NCBI RefSeq assembly: GCF_013375535.1
Contig: NZ_JABXJG010000002.1
Location: 1,116,001 to 1,180,000 of the forward strand
DNA length: 64,000 nt
Origin: Sphingobium sp. 15-1
GTDB taxonomy: Bacteria > Pseudomonadota > Alphaproteobacteria > Sphingomonadales > Sphingomonadaceae
Direction of reading: 5' to 3'
The position numbers were made by a program, and so were the translations under genes. Shown here piece after piece: positions 37,786 to 46,156 of the stretch. Positions within the stretch are counted from its first letter, which is position 1; the number at the start of each line of letters is the position of its first letter. Under the pieces are notes generated by a model that saw nothing but the letters and a program-made list of their open reading frames with translations, was not told the DNA's origin and made no database searches.

Positions 37786-40700
37786 TGAAGCGCATCGCCC
37801 AATATCTGGCCGTGGCGGCGTTCGCCCTTGCCCATGCGCCTGCCTTCGCATCGCCTGCGGCCGTCTCGGCGTCCGACAGCTTTCGCGTTGGCGATCGCGG
37901 CGTATTGTGCACCGCGCAGAGGCGCAGCGAGGACGCCCGGTTCGCCTCTATGTTCGACCGGGCCTACGACATTGTCTGCCGCGATGCAGCCACGCCGGTC
38001 GCGCGGCTTTATGCGCTTAAGGCCCGTGCGGGGGATCCGGAGGATCGCCATGCAGGCGAAAGGGACAAGGACCTGTCCTGCGCCCGTCCCGAGGAAGCCC
38101 CGATACCCGACCTTCGCGGCGTCGGGAAAGCCGAGTGCCGCAATGGCGCGGGCCTCAACTACACGATCTACACCTTGCGGCATGGCGACGAGTTGCTCAG
38201 CGCCGAAGGTCTTTCGGCCTATGATAGCGCCCTGCAGATCGGGCTGCGCGCCCTTGCGGCCGACCGTGCCGTCGGCGGCGAGATTTCGGTAGCGACCACC
38301 AATGCCGGAGATCCCGCTGCCTTTGCGCGGGTCCAGGCGGCCAGCCTCGATCCCGGCCAGGCGCTCGCCGCCGGTTATGGCCGCAATGTCGAAGGCAGCT
38401 ACGCCGAGGCGTCGGAATTCTTCGAGGCGCTGGTCGGCCGGGTCCGCACCAAAAATGCCGAAACCAGCAAGACCGCCGAATATTACGCCAATGCAGCCAT
38501 GCAACAGTCGAACCTCGGCAACATGGCCGAGGCCGATCGCCTGTTCGCTGAAGCGGCCAAGGTCGCTGACGGATCAGACCCTTTGTTCGGACGGCTGTTT
38601 CGTAACCTCAAGGCCACGCACAAGCTCAACAAGCGCGATGCCGACGGCGCCATTGCGGCGCTCGATACGGCAGTCCCGGCGATAGCCGAGGCGGCAGGAT
38701 TGAGTTCACGGCTGGCCGAGGGTTTCATCGACAAGAAGCTTTCGCAGCGGCTCCAGATCGATGACGATGCCATGACTAGGCTCGGCGGAGGGGCCACGTA
38801 CCTATCCGAAGCCGAGCGCGGCACATTGCTTGATGCCCAATCGCATTATCTGCGCGGCGTCGCTCTCCGTTTGAATCACGAACGCGATGCGGCCAGGTCC
38901 GAATTCGCCAAGGTGCTGGCCGATTATTCCTCGGTGCGTGGCGGCGCGGTGCGCTCGATGCACTGGATGGTCGCCAGTGTCTCCATCGAACTTGCCCAGA
39001 TGGCCGAGGCCGATGGGAAGGGCGGCGTTGCCGAAAACCATCTGCGCGATGCGTTGCGGATTTATGAGGCCGACTATCCGGAATCGGCAACGGTGCTGGC
39101 CGTGAAGGCCAGGCTGGCCGGGCTGCAGGCAAAACATGGCGCCATGGGCGATGCCATCCCGGCCTATCGTCAACTGGTGCGCGACGCTGCGCGCATTCCG
39201 GGCGGCAGCGAGGCACTGCGCGCACTCATCAAGCCCTATTTCGATGCGCTCGCCGCGAAGGGGGATGTCCAGTCCGCGAGGGACTTCTTCGTTGCCAGCC
39301 AGGCGATGGTGCGGCCCGGTGTCGCCCAGACCCAGGCCGTGTTCGCGCGGGAGCTGTCGGGCGGCAGCGACGAGGCATCGGGCCTGTTTCGCCAGTCGAT
39401 CAGCCTGACCCGCGATATCGTCGTCACCGACGTTGAAATCGCCCGCCTCGGCGCGATTGAATCGCGCACCCCTCAGGAAGACCAGGCGCTTGCCACGGCG
39501 CAAGCCCATCGCCAGCAGGCCGGCGCCGATCAGACCGCGCTGCTCGCCCGCCTGGCTGCGTTCCCCAAGTTCCGCGTCATGACCAACTCGGCCCTCGAAC
39601 TCGAAGGCATGCAAGCCGAGCTCAAGCCCGAGGAAGGCTATTACAAGCTGCTCATCGTTGACGAGGCGGCCTATGGCATCCTCGTGCGCCGCGATAGCGC
39701 CCGGATTTTCAAGCTCCGCGCAACCCGCACCGAGCTGGAAAAGCTGACCGACACCATCCGCGATTCCATCGTTATCGAAGAATCGAACCAGCTCACCACC
39801 AATCCGTTCGACCTCTCCGCCTCGCATAAAATGTACGACCTTCTCTTCGGCGCGGTGGCTGGTGAGATTCCGTCGGTCAGGCATCTGGTGTTCGAACCGG
39901 ATGGGCCGCTGCTCAAGCTGCCCGCCAATGTTCTGGTCATGGATCAGGCAAGCGTCGATGCCTATGCCGCGCGCCAGAAGGTGAAGAATCCGGACGAATT
40001 CGACTTCACCGGAACCGCCTGGCTGGGTCGCGACCGCATCATCTCCACCGCTGTTTCCGCGCAATCCTTCGTCGACGTCCGTCGCCTGCCTGCCTCGCGT
40101 GCCAAGCGGCATTATCTGGGCATGGGCCAGAATACGCCAACGGCCAAGCTGGAATGGGCGCCGCACAGCGAGGAAGGCCGCGATGCCTGCGACTGGACGC
40201 TCTCGCTTTGGAACAAGCCGATCTCTTCGGCTGAGCTCAAGCTCGCTTCGCAGCTTCTCGGCGGGTCCGGCAATGAGGTGGTGACGGAGGATGGCTTCTC
40301 CGACTCCGCCCTGCGCGAGCGCGACGATCTGAAGGATTTCCGCATCATCCAGTTCGCGACGCATGGCCTCGTCACCGCGCCGCGCCCCGGCTGCCCTGCG
40401 CGCCCCGCGCTGGTGACCTCCTATGGCAAACGCCAGTCGGACGGGCTTTTGAGCTTCAAGGAAATCTTCGACCTCAGGCTCGACGCCGATACGGTGATCC
40501 TCTCGGCCTGCGACACGGCGGGCGCGGCGACGGCGGCGGCGACACGCGAAGCGGGGATCGGCACCGGCGGGAATTTTGCGCTCGACGGCCTGGTGCGTGC
40601 ATTTGTCGGCGCCGGGGCGCGCTCGGTCATCGCCAGCCACTGGCCGGTGCCCGATGACTATGACGCCACCAGAAAGCTGATGTCGCTCATCTACGAGGAC

Positions 40701-40895
40701 AGCAGCACCCGTCCAGTCGGGGAATCGATGCGGCTTTCGCAGAACCGGTTGATGGACGATCCGCTGACGTCCCACCCCTATTATTGGGCAGCCTTCGCCA
40801 TTGTCGGCGATGCCGCCAAGCCGCTGTCCGGCGACACCACAAGTCAGTTCGCCGGGGCAGAGAGTGCCGCGAACGAGAAGGAAGCACGGCAATGA
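37782..40895 (+). CDS. Exported TPR-CHAT domain protease
   Basis: The protein has 1,037 residues and overlaps the tpsA stop by ATGA. Unusually for a CHAT protein it begins with a Sec signal peptide (RIAQYLAVAAFALAHAPAFA), so it should act in the periplasm or at the surface. Residues 200-560 are helical repeats of TPR type ('YYANAAMQQSNLGNMAEADRLFAEAAK', 'HYLRGVALRLNHERDAARSEF'). The C-terminal caspase-HetF-associated-with-TPRs (CHAT) domain (about 690-1020) has the catalytic pair H861 ('FATHGLVT') and C910 ('LSACDTAGA'), plus 'GARSVIASHWPVPDD'. CHAT domains are caspase/gingipain-like cysteine proteases. Inference: it processes the TpsA adhesin or a partner in the same operon. Confidence 0.9.
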   Translation: MMKRIAQYLAVAAFALAHAPAFASPAAVSASDSFRVGDRGVLCTAQRRSEDARFASMFDRAYDIVCRDAATPVARLYALKARAGDPEDRHAGERDKDLSCARPEEAPIPDLRGVGKAECRNGAGLNYTIYTLRHGDELLSAEGLSAYDSALQIGLRALAADRAVGGEISVATTNAGDPAAFARVQAASLDPGQALAAGYGRNVEGSYAEASEFFEALVGRVRTKNAETSKTAEYYANAAMQQSNLGNMAEADRLFAEAAKVADGSDPLFGRLFRNLKATHKLNKRDADGAIAALDTAVPAIAEAAGLSSRLAEGFIDKKLSQRLQIDDDAMTRLGGGATYLSEAERGTLLDAQSHYLRGVALRLNHERDAARSEFAKVLADYSSVRGGAVRSMHWMVASVSIELAQMAEADGKGGVAENHLRDALRIYEADYPESATVLAVKARLAGLQAKHGAMGDAIPAYRQLVRDAARIPGGSEALRALIKPYFDALAAKGDVQSARDFFVASQAMVRPGVAQTQAVFARELSGGSDEASGLFRQSISLTRDIVVTDVEIARLGAIESRTPQEDQALATAQAHRQQAGADQTALLARLAAFPKFRVMTNSALELEGMQAELKPEEGYYKLLIVDEAAYGILVRRDSARIFKLRATRTELEKLTDTIRDSIVIEESNQLTTNPFDLSASHKMYDLLFGAVAGEIPSVRHLVFEPDGPLLKLPANVLVMDQASVDAYAARQKVKNPDEFDFTGTAWLGRDRIISTAVSAQSFVDVRRLPASRAKRHYLGMGQNTPTAKLEWAPHSEEGRDACDWTLSLWNKPISSAELKLASQLLGGSGNEVVTEDGFSDSALRERDDLKDFRIIQFATHGLVTAPRPGCPARPALVTSYGKRQSDGLLSFKEIFDLRLDADTVILSACDTAGAATAAATREAGIGTGGNFALDGLVRAFVGAGARSVIASHWPVPDDYDATRKLMSLIYEDSSTRPVGESMRLSQNRLMDDPLTSHPYYWAAFAIVGDAAKPLSGDTTSQFAGAESAANEKEARQ

Positions 40896-42931
40896 GCGAT
40901 ACCCAAGGGAAAGCGGCCAAGGGCCTTGCCACGAGGCTAGGGAAACTGGCGACGCAGATCGGCCGGGGCCGGATCGCACTCTCGCTGCTCGGGCTGGTCT
41001 TGGCGGTGCTGGTCGCCCGATTGAGCTGGAATCTACCATTCGCCATCGATGCCGAACATGCTCTGTTCGATGCGCGGATCATCGCCACCGCGCCGACTGT
41101 CCAGCAAGATAATCGCGTCGTCATCGTCCCCTATACCGACGAGACCCTGATCAAGACCGGCAAGCGCTCGCCGCTGGACCGGACGACCTTGGCCAAAGCG
41201 CTCGCGCGGCTGGACGCCATGGGAGCCAAGGCGATCGGCATCGACATATTGATCGACCAGCCGCAGAGCGACGACGCGCTTCTCATCCAAACCTTCCAGG
41301 GGATGAAGACCCCCACTTTCCTCGCCCATGCCTCCATCGACACGGCAAGCGACAAGATCCTCTACGAGCAACAGATATTCCTGGAGACCTTCCAGAAGGA
41401 AATCGCCAAGGGCGGCCATGTCCATCCCACCAGCATCGTCATCCAGACCGATTCCGACAATGTCATGCGCAAATGGGCCGACATCATCCCCGGCGCTCCG
41501 CCACGCATGCCCAATGCGCTGAATCCCGGCGACAAGGCCTTCGCCCATTATACCGGCAGCCTGGCCTATCGCCGGCCGGCGCTCAAGGATCAGCCGATCT
41601 TCGCGGCCATTCCGATCGACACCTTCGCCAGCGACGAGCTGTTCCAGTCTCCCGAAGCGGCAGCGATGTTCGCGCAGCAGATCAAGGGCAAATATGTCCT
41701 CATCGGCGGCAATATTCAGGATATCGATATCTTCCAGACCCCGCTCACCCGCGGTGCGGGCAAGGGCGAAGCGAAGAATATCTGGGGAATGGAGCTGTTC
41801 GCCCACATGCTCGCCCAGATGATGGACGGTCGGCTGTTGAAACCGGTGCCGAACGCCGCGCTTTGGATGGCGGCCATCGCCGCCGTGCTCGCCGGGGCTT
41901 TTACCGCGTCCTTCAACCGCAAGCCGTTTCTCTCCGGTTCGCTTCTGGCGGTTCAGATCGCGGCGCTGGGTGGCATCCCGTTCCTGCTCGCCGCCAACGA
42001 CATCGAGACCTACGGCCTCCCCGCGTTCGGCTGGATTGCCGGCTGGCTGGCCGCGTTCATCATTGCCGGCTCGGCGGCGCGGGCGCTGAGCGCCGAGCAG
42101 CGCAGGTTCGCGCAAGGCGCTCTGGGCAAATATCTGCCAGCCGACATTGCGGCGGAGATCATGAAGGATCCCGATTCGCTCCAGCTCGGCGGACAGAAGC
42201 GCGAGATATTCGTGATCTTTTCAGATCTTGAGGGCTTTACCAAGCTGAGCCACGCCATCGAGCCGGAGATGGTGGCCAGACTGCTCAACCGCTATCTCGA
42301 CATGCTGAGCGAAGTCGTGCTCGCCCATGGCGGGACGATAGACAAATTCGTTGGTGATGCCGTGGTGGCCTTCTGGGGCGCGCCGATCAGCCGCCCGGAT
42401 GACGGCGAACGCGCGGTAAAGGCCGCACTCGCAATGCACGCGGCGGGCGAGCTGTTCCGCAAGACCGTACCCGAAGGCGTCCCGCCCATCGGTATGACCC
42501 GGGTCGGCCTGCACCATGGCGAAGCGATCGTCGGCAATTTCGGTGGCGAGGGACGCATCCAGTATACGGCGCTTGGTGACAGCATGAACACCGCCGCGCG
42601 CCTTGAATCCGCGAACAAGCAGACCAAGTCCGCCGTCCTCGTCAGCGAGAGTGCGAAGGAACGCTCGGGCCTCGATATCTTCCGGCCGATGGGCAACGTC
42701 GTGCTGCGCGGCCGGGCTTCGTCGCTCAGCATTTTCGAGCCGGTTCCCGATATGCCCGAGGCCGAACGCAAGCAGTTTTGCGAGGTCGTCGGCAAGGCCA
42801 TTGGCGGCTGTGCCGAGGCGCTGAGCGCGCTTGAAAAGAAATCGGAAACCATAGCGGATGACAAGGCCTTAACGCAGCTCGTCTACAGGCTGAAGCACCA
42901 GGAAACAGGAGGGTATTTTGTTCTCGACTAG
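40892..42931 (+). CDS. CHASE2-domain class III adenylate cyclase
   Basis: The protein has 679 residues from ATG 40892, which overlaps the CHAT stop; an in-frame earlier start at 40784 would lie inside the CHAT gene. One N-terminal helix (about 28-44) leads to a periplasmic CHASE2 sensor (about 50-320), then three helices (about 322-405) and a cytoplasmic class III cyclase domain. Catalytic features: metal-binding D445 ('FSDLEGFT') and D489 ('VGDAVVAFWGAP'), 'RVGLHHGEAIVGNFGGEGR' and the transition-state region 'YTALGDSMNTAARLES'. The lysine in 'DKFVGD' favours ATP over GTP. It should make cAMP in response to an envelope signal. Confidence 0.9.
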   Translation: MSDTQGKAAKGLATRLGKLATQIGRGRIALSLLGLVLAVLVARLSWNLPFAIDAEHALFDARIIATAPTVQQDNRVVIVPYTDETLIKTGKRSPLDRTTLAKALARLDAMGAKAIGIDILIDQPQSDDALLIQTFQGMKTPTFLAHASIDTASDKILYEQQIFLETFQKEIAKGGHVHPTSIVIQTDSDNVMRKWADIIPGAPPRMPNALNPGDKAFAHYTGSLAYRRPALKDQPIFAAIPIDTFASDELFQSPEAAAMFAQQIKGKYVLIGGNIQDIDIFQTPLTRGAGKGEAKNIWGMELFAHMLAQMMDGRLLKPVPNAALWMAAIAAVLAGAFTASFNRKPFLSGSLLAVQIAALGGIPFLLAANDIETYGLPAFGWIAGWLAAFIIAGSAARALSAEQRRFAQGALGKYLPADIAAEIMKDPDSLQLGGQKREIFVIFSDLEGFTKLSHAIEPEMVARLLNRYLDMLSEVVLAHGGTIDKFVGDAVVAFWGAPISRPDDGERAVKAALAMHAAGELFRKTVPEGVPPIGMTRVGLHHGEAIVGNFGGEGRIQYTALGDSMNTAARLESANKQTKSAVLVSESAKERSGLDIFRPMGNVVLRGRASSLSIFEPVPDMPEAERKQFCEVVGKAIGGCAEALSALEKKSETIADDKALTQLVYRLKHQETGGYFVLD

Positions 42932-43667
42932 GAAGTTGACGGCACTTGCGGGCGTAGTGATCGCCCTTGCCACCGCCGACGCGGCTCTCGCTGGAACCTT
43001 GGTGGTCCGTTCGACTGGCCCTTCGGCTGCCTCCTATCCGGTGGGCAAGACCCTCGCGGCTGACGCCAAGCTGGCGCTCAAGCCCGGTGACATGATCACC
43101 GTGCTCGACGCCGCAGGCACCCGCGTCCTCAAGGGGCCGGGCCAGGTTGCGGTTGCCGGCTCGGGCGCCGCGACGGGTTCCGGCTTCACCGCGTTGCTCG
43201 CCAATGCCGGCGCGCGCCAGTCACGCACCGGGGCCACCCGCAGCGCCATCGGCGGCGGTCCTGCCCGCAGCCCGAATGTCTGGTATGTCGATGCGTCGCG
43301 AGGCGGTCTCCAATGCATCGCTGACGCGGGTACAATGGCAATCTGGCGTCCCGACAACGCTGCCGAGGGTTCGGCTACCGTGACTCGCGAGGGCGATGGC
43401 AAGAGTGCGCTTGTGGACTTCCGCGCTGGCCAGTCGGTTCGCGCCTGGCCGGTCGAAGAGCTGCCTGCTGCCGAAGGTGCGCGATTCAAGATCGCGCTCG
43501 CCGGTGCCGCCGCGCCTGTCACGCTCAAGGTCACCATGGTGAGCCCGGCCAGCGCCGAGCTCGATGGCGTCGCTTCCGCACTGCTGGCCAAGGGCTGCAA
43601 CAACCAGATGGACGTTCTGGTTGAAGGCTCAAAGCAGGAATCCGGATCGGCGCTGGCCGCGAAATGA
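42918..43667 (+). CDS. FecR-like periplasmic protein of the tps operon
   Basis: The protein has 249 residues. The TTG start at 42918 has AGGAGGG upstream and overlaps the cyclase gene by 14 bases. A signal peptide ends 'AALAG'. Residues 30-95 resemble a FecR beta domain ('SYPVGKTLAADAKLALKPGDMITVL', 'TRVLKGPGQV'). A second half contains 'WYVDASRGGLQCIAD', 'MAIWRPDNAAEGSATV' and 'KGCNNQMDVLVEG', with two cysteines that could pair. I do not recognise a named family for the whole protein. Its position behind the CHASE2 cyclase suggests it is the periplasmic partner or ligand-binding subunit; this is inference. Confidence 0.65.
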   Translation: MFSTRKLTALAGVVIALATADAALAGTLVVRSTGPSAASYPVGKTLAADAKLALKPGDMITVLDAAGTRVLKGPGQVAVAGSGAATGSGFTALLANAGARQSRTGATRSAIGGGPARSPNVWYVDASRGGLQCIADAGTMAIWRPDNAAEGSATVTREGDGKSALVDFRAGQSVRAWPVEELPAAEGARFKIALAGAAAPVTLKVTMVSPASAELDGVASALLAKGCNNQMDVLVEGSKQESGSALAAK

Positions 43668-43727
43668 TGATGCACAGCGGTCGGGTGGGGCCCCGGCCGG
43701 TGCAACGCACCTGGGGAGGGGCAAGCG

Positions 43728-44636
43728 GTGTTGATAGCGCAAATCACCGACATCCATCTCGGCTTCGATCCCGGCAATCCCGGTGAGCTGAACCGGCAGC
43801 GGCTGGACATGGTGCTCGATCGTTTGACGGCCGGTCCAAACCGGCCGGACCTGCTGCTCGTCACCGGGGATCTTACCGACAAGGGCGATAGCGAGAGCTA
43901 TGCACGCCTGGCGGAAGCGCTGGCGCCGTGCCGCTTCCCGGTGCATCTGTGTGTCGGCAATCATGACCTGCGCGATCCATTCCGCGCGCAGTTCCAGCAT
44001 GTTCCTGACGCCTTTGGCTTCATCCAATATGCGATTGACCTCGACGGGCTGCGCATCCTTGTCCTCGATACGCTGGAGGAAGGGCGCCATGGCGGGGCGT
44101 TCTGCGCAATCCGCGCGGCATGGCTGCGCGCCAAGCTGGCGGAGAAGCCGGACTTGCCCACGATCATCGCCATGCACCACCCGCCGGTCGAGCTGGGGAT
44201 CGACTGGATGGACACCGTATCTCAGGAACCCTGGGTCGCCCGCTTCACTCAGGCGATGTGCGGTGCCGATCAGGTGAAGGCGATTGTCTGCGGTCATGTC
44301 CACCGACCGGTCATGACGCTCTGGCAGGGCCGGCAGGTGACCGTCTGCGCCTCATCTTCTCCCGAAGTCGCGCTGGATTTCCGTCCGATAAATCCCGATG
44401 CGACCGACGACCGCGCGATGATCGTCGCGGAGTCTCCAGGATTGGCGTTTCACCGCTGGGACGGCGAACGGCTGGTCACTCATTTCGACGTTGCCGGGAA
44501 ACGCCAGACCCTGGCACAATATGATGCAAACATGCAGGCACTGGTCCGCCATTTGCTCGAAGAGCGCCCTGCCGAAGCAGGAAATCCCGCTGCGGCCCTT
44601 CACTGGCAATACACCACCCAATCGCGCACCGCGTAG
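43728..44636 (+). CDS. CpdA-like 3',5'-cyclic-nucleotide phosphodiesterase (metallophosphoesterase)
   Basis: The protein has 302 residues; GTG 43728 follows GGGGAGGGG, 60 bp after the previous stop. The class III phosphodiesterase metal motifs are complete: 'QITDIHLG' (D-x-H), 'VTGDLTDKGD' (G-D), 'VGNHDLRD' (G-N-H-D), 'AMHHPP' and 'VCGHVHRP' (G-H-x-H). These match CpdA/ICC phosphodiesterases that hydrolyse cAMP with two metal ions in the cytoplasm. Placed behind a cAMP-making cyclase it would reset the signal. It is probably the last gene of the tps operon. Other nucleotide or phospholipid substrates are possible. Confidence 0.85.
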   Translation: MLIAQITDIHLGFDPGNPGELNRQRLDMVLDRLTAGPNRPDLLLVTGDLTDKGDSESYARLAEALAPCRFPVHLCVGNHDLRDPFRAQFQHVPDAFGFIQYAIDLDGLRILVLDTLEEGRHGGAFCAIRAAWLRAKLAEKPDLPTIIAMHHPPVELGIDWMDTVSQEPWVARFTQAMCGADQVKAIVCGHVHRPVMTLWQGRQVTVCASSSPEVALDFRPINPDATDDRAMIVAESPGLAFHRWDGERLVTHFDVAGKRQTLAQYDANMQALVRHLLEERPAEAGNPAAALHWQYTTQSRTA

Positions 44637-44995
44637 TATTCAATTTCATTTCAGCAGCGGGGCAGCAAACCACCGGCGATGGGCGGTCTTGCATTGCGTT
44701 TCATCCTGAATCATGCATTTTGCCTTCGATCCGGGGCCGGATTGCTTGGTTATATTGGTAGCTTTCTTCGACCTTTCGCCATAGTCGGACTATCGACCCA
44801 TTCCTGTCATTCAGCCGCCGATTTTCGATCCCAGGTGCGGACCGTCCGCCGTTGAGAGGCTGAGCCAACCAACCGGCCACTATCTGTGCTCCGATAAACG
44901 TAGAGATCCGGTGCCGCTATCCATGCCAAGGCTATTTTCAACCTCGCCGGAAGAAGGTCCTCCTCTTTTCAAACGATCCCTTCTATATCTTTCGA
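44637..44995. other. Intergenic region without a recognised feature
   Basis: This is 359 bp of lower GC content between the phosphodiesterase and the YaiI-like gene. A 58-codon frame starts at ATG 44678 but has no ribosome-binding site and unconvincing composition. No clear terminator or RNA was found. Confidence 0.45.
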
Positions 44996-45451
44996 ATGCT
45001 CCGAATCCTCATCGATGCTGACGCTTGTCCGGTAAAAGACGAGACCTACAAGGTCGCGTGGCGATATGATGTGCCTGTCATCGTCGTCAGCAACAGTCCC
45101 ATTCGGGTGCCCATGCATGCGCTCGTCTCACGCGTGGTGGTGAGTGACGGGTTCGATGCAGCGGATGACTGGATCGTCAAGCATGTGGAGGCACACTCCA
45201 TCGTCATAACCGCCGACATATTGCTAGCCGACCGATGCCTGAAGTCTGGATGCGGGGCGGTGATCGCGCCGACTGGGAGGCCTTTTACCAATGCCTCTAT
45301 CGGCAATGCCGTTGCAGTGCGGGCCATCATGGCGGATTTGCGCGCAGGCGCGGTCGGCGATGGCCTCGGTGGACCGGCCCCGTTTGGGAAGGCGGATCGG
45401 TCACACTTTTTGTCGGTGCTGGATGAGGCGGTAGTACGGCTTCGGCGGTAA
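44996..45451 (+). CDS. YaiI/YqxD family (DUF188) protein
   Basis: The protein has 151 residues. The family start 'ILIDADACPVKDE' (aspartates of a PIN-like NYN active site), 'VVSNSPIRVP', 'VSDGFDAADDWIV', 'ITADILLADRCLKSG' and 'IGNAVAVRAIMADLR' match UPF0178/YaiI. The conserved acidic residues suggest a metal-dependent nuclease, but the function is not established. It stands alone in its orientation. Confidence 0.85.
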   Translation: MLRILIDADACPVKDETYKVAWRYDVPVIVVSNSPIRVPMHALVSRVVVSDGFDAADDWIVKHVEAHSIVITADILLADRCLKSGCGAVIAPTGRPFTNASIGNAVAVRAIMADLRAGAVGDGLGGPAPFGKADRSHFLSVLDEAVVRLRR

Positions 45452-45595
45452 GGAGTGGCGCGAAGCCTTTCCGCCCTCATTCCCCGAACGATGATCCTTC
45501 TCTGCCGGTCCTGGTCAAATTTCGCGTTTCAGAAAACGACTGTTCGTTCATCCACGCAATATGGCGGCGTCGCAGCATGCCTCATTCGTGCTGGG

Positions 45596-46156
45596 CTAGA
45601 TGCTGTCACGCCGTCTGAACTCCATATCTACCGGTCGCATGATGCCGTCAGGCCTGATCCTGACCCGGACGAAGCCCCGTTGGCCGGGGTTGGCCAATTG
45701 GCGCGACAATGCCAGCGCCCGCGTTTGCGACACGAACAAGATGCCGGAATTCAGTCCCCGAACTTCCCGCCGGGCGTCCAGGGAGGCTCGAACAATGATG
45801 GCGCATCCCTTTACCTTCTCGGGATTGGTCCGTCCCAGAATGAAGGGCAATTCCCGAACCCTGGTGATGTCAGGGGCCGTCCCTTCGATGCATAGCTGGC
45901 TAACGAAGGATGCACTGAGTGGCACGTCATCGCTGCCCCGTTCTCCGGACGACGGGGCATCCACAGGCCAGTCATATTGATATTGGACATAATGTCCCCG
46001 CAACAGATCTCTCGGATCGTAACCGCGAATGGGGATCAGCCATTCCTGTCCTTGCTGGGCCAGACGATAGGTCGCAGCCCAGCTGATGCCAAGCACGACA
46101 AGGGGCAGCACAAGGGCAACCGCGAGCCAAGAACGGGGCGAAGCGATAATCTTCAT
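45596..46156 (-). CDS. GDYXXLXY-domain membrane-anchored protein
   Basis: The protein has 186 residues: one N-terminal helix (about 10-30), then a periplasmic domain with 'YDPRDLLRGHYVQYQYDW', a form of the GDYxxLxY motif, and a second part with 'CAIIVRASLDARREVRGL'. Its ATG overlaps the stop of the DUF2157 gene upstream, and the two families are often paired. The function is unknown. Confidence 0.8.
   Translation of the reverse strand: MKIIASPRSWLAVALVLPLVVLGISWAATYRLAQQGQEWLIPIRGYDPRDLLRGHYVQYQYDWPVDAPSSGERGSDDVPLSASFVSQLCIEGTAPDITRVRELPFILGRTNPEKVKGCAIIVRASLDARREVRGLNSGILFVSQTRALALSRQLANPGQRGFVRVRIRPDGIMRPVDMEFRRRDSI

Noticed and set aside
38802-41039. 745-codon minus-strand frame
   Set aside because: It is antisense to the CHAT and cyclase genes, which have clear catalytic motifs.
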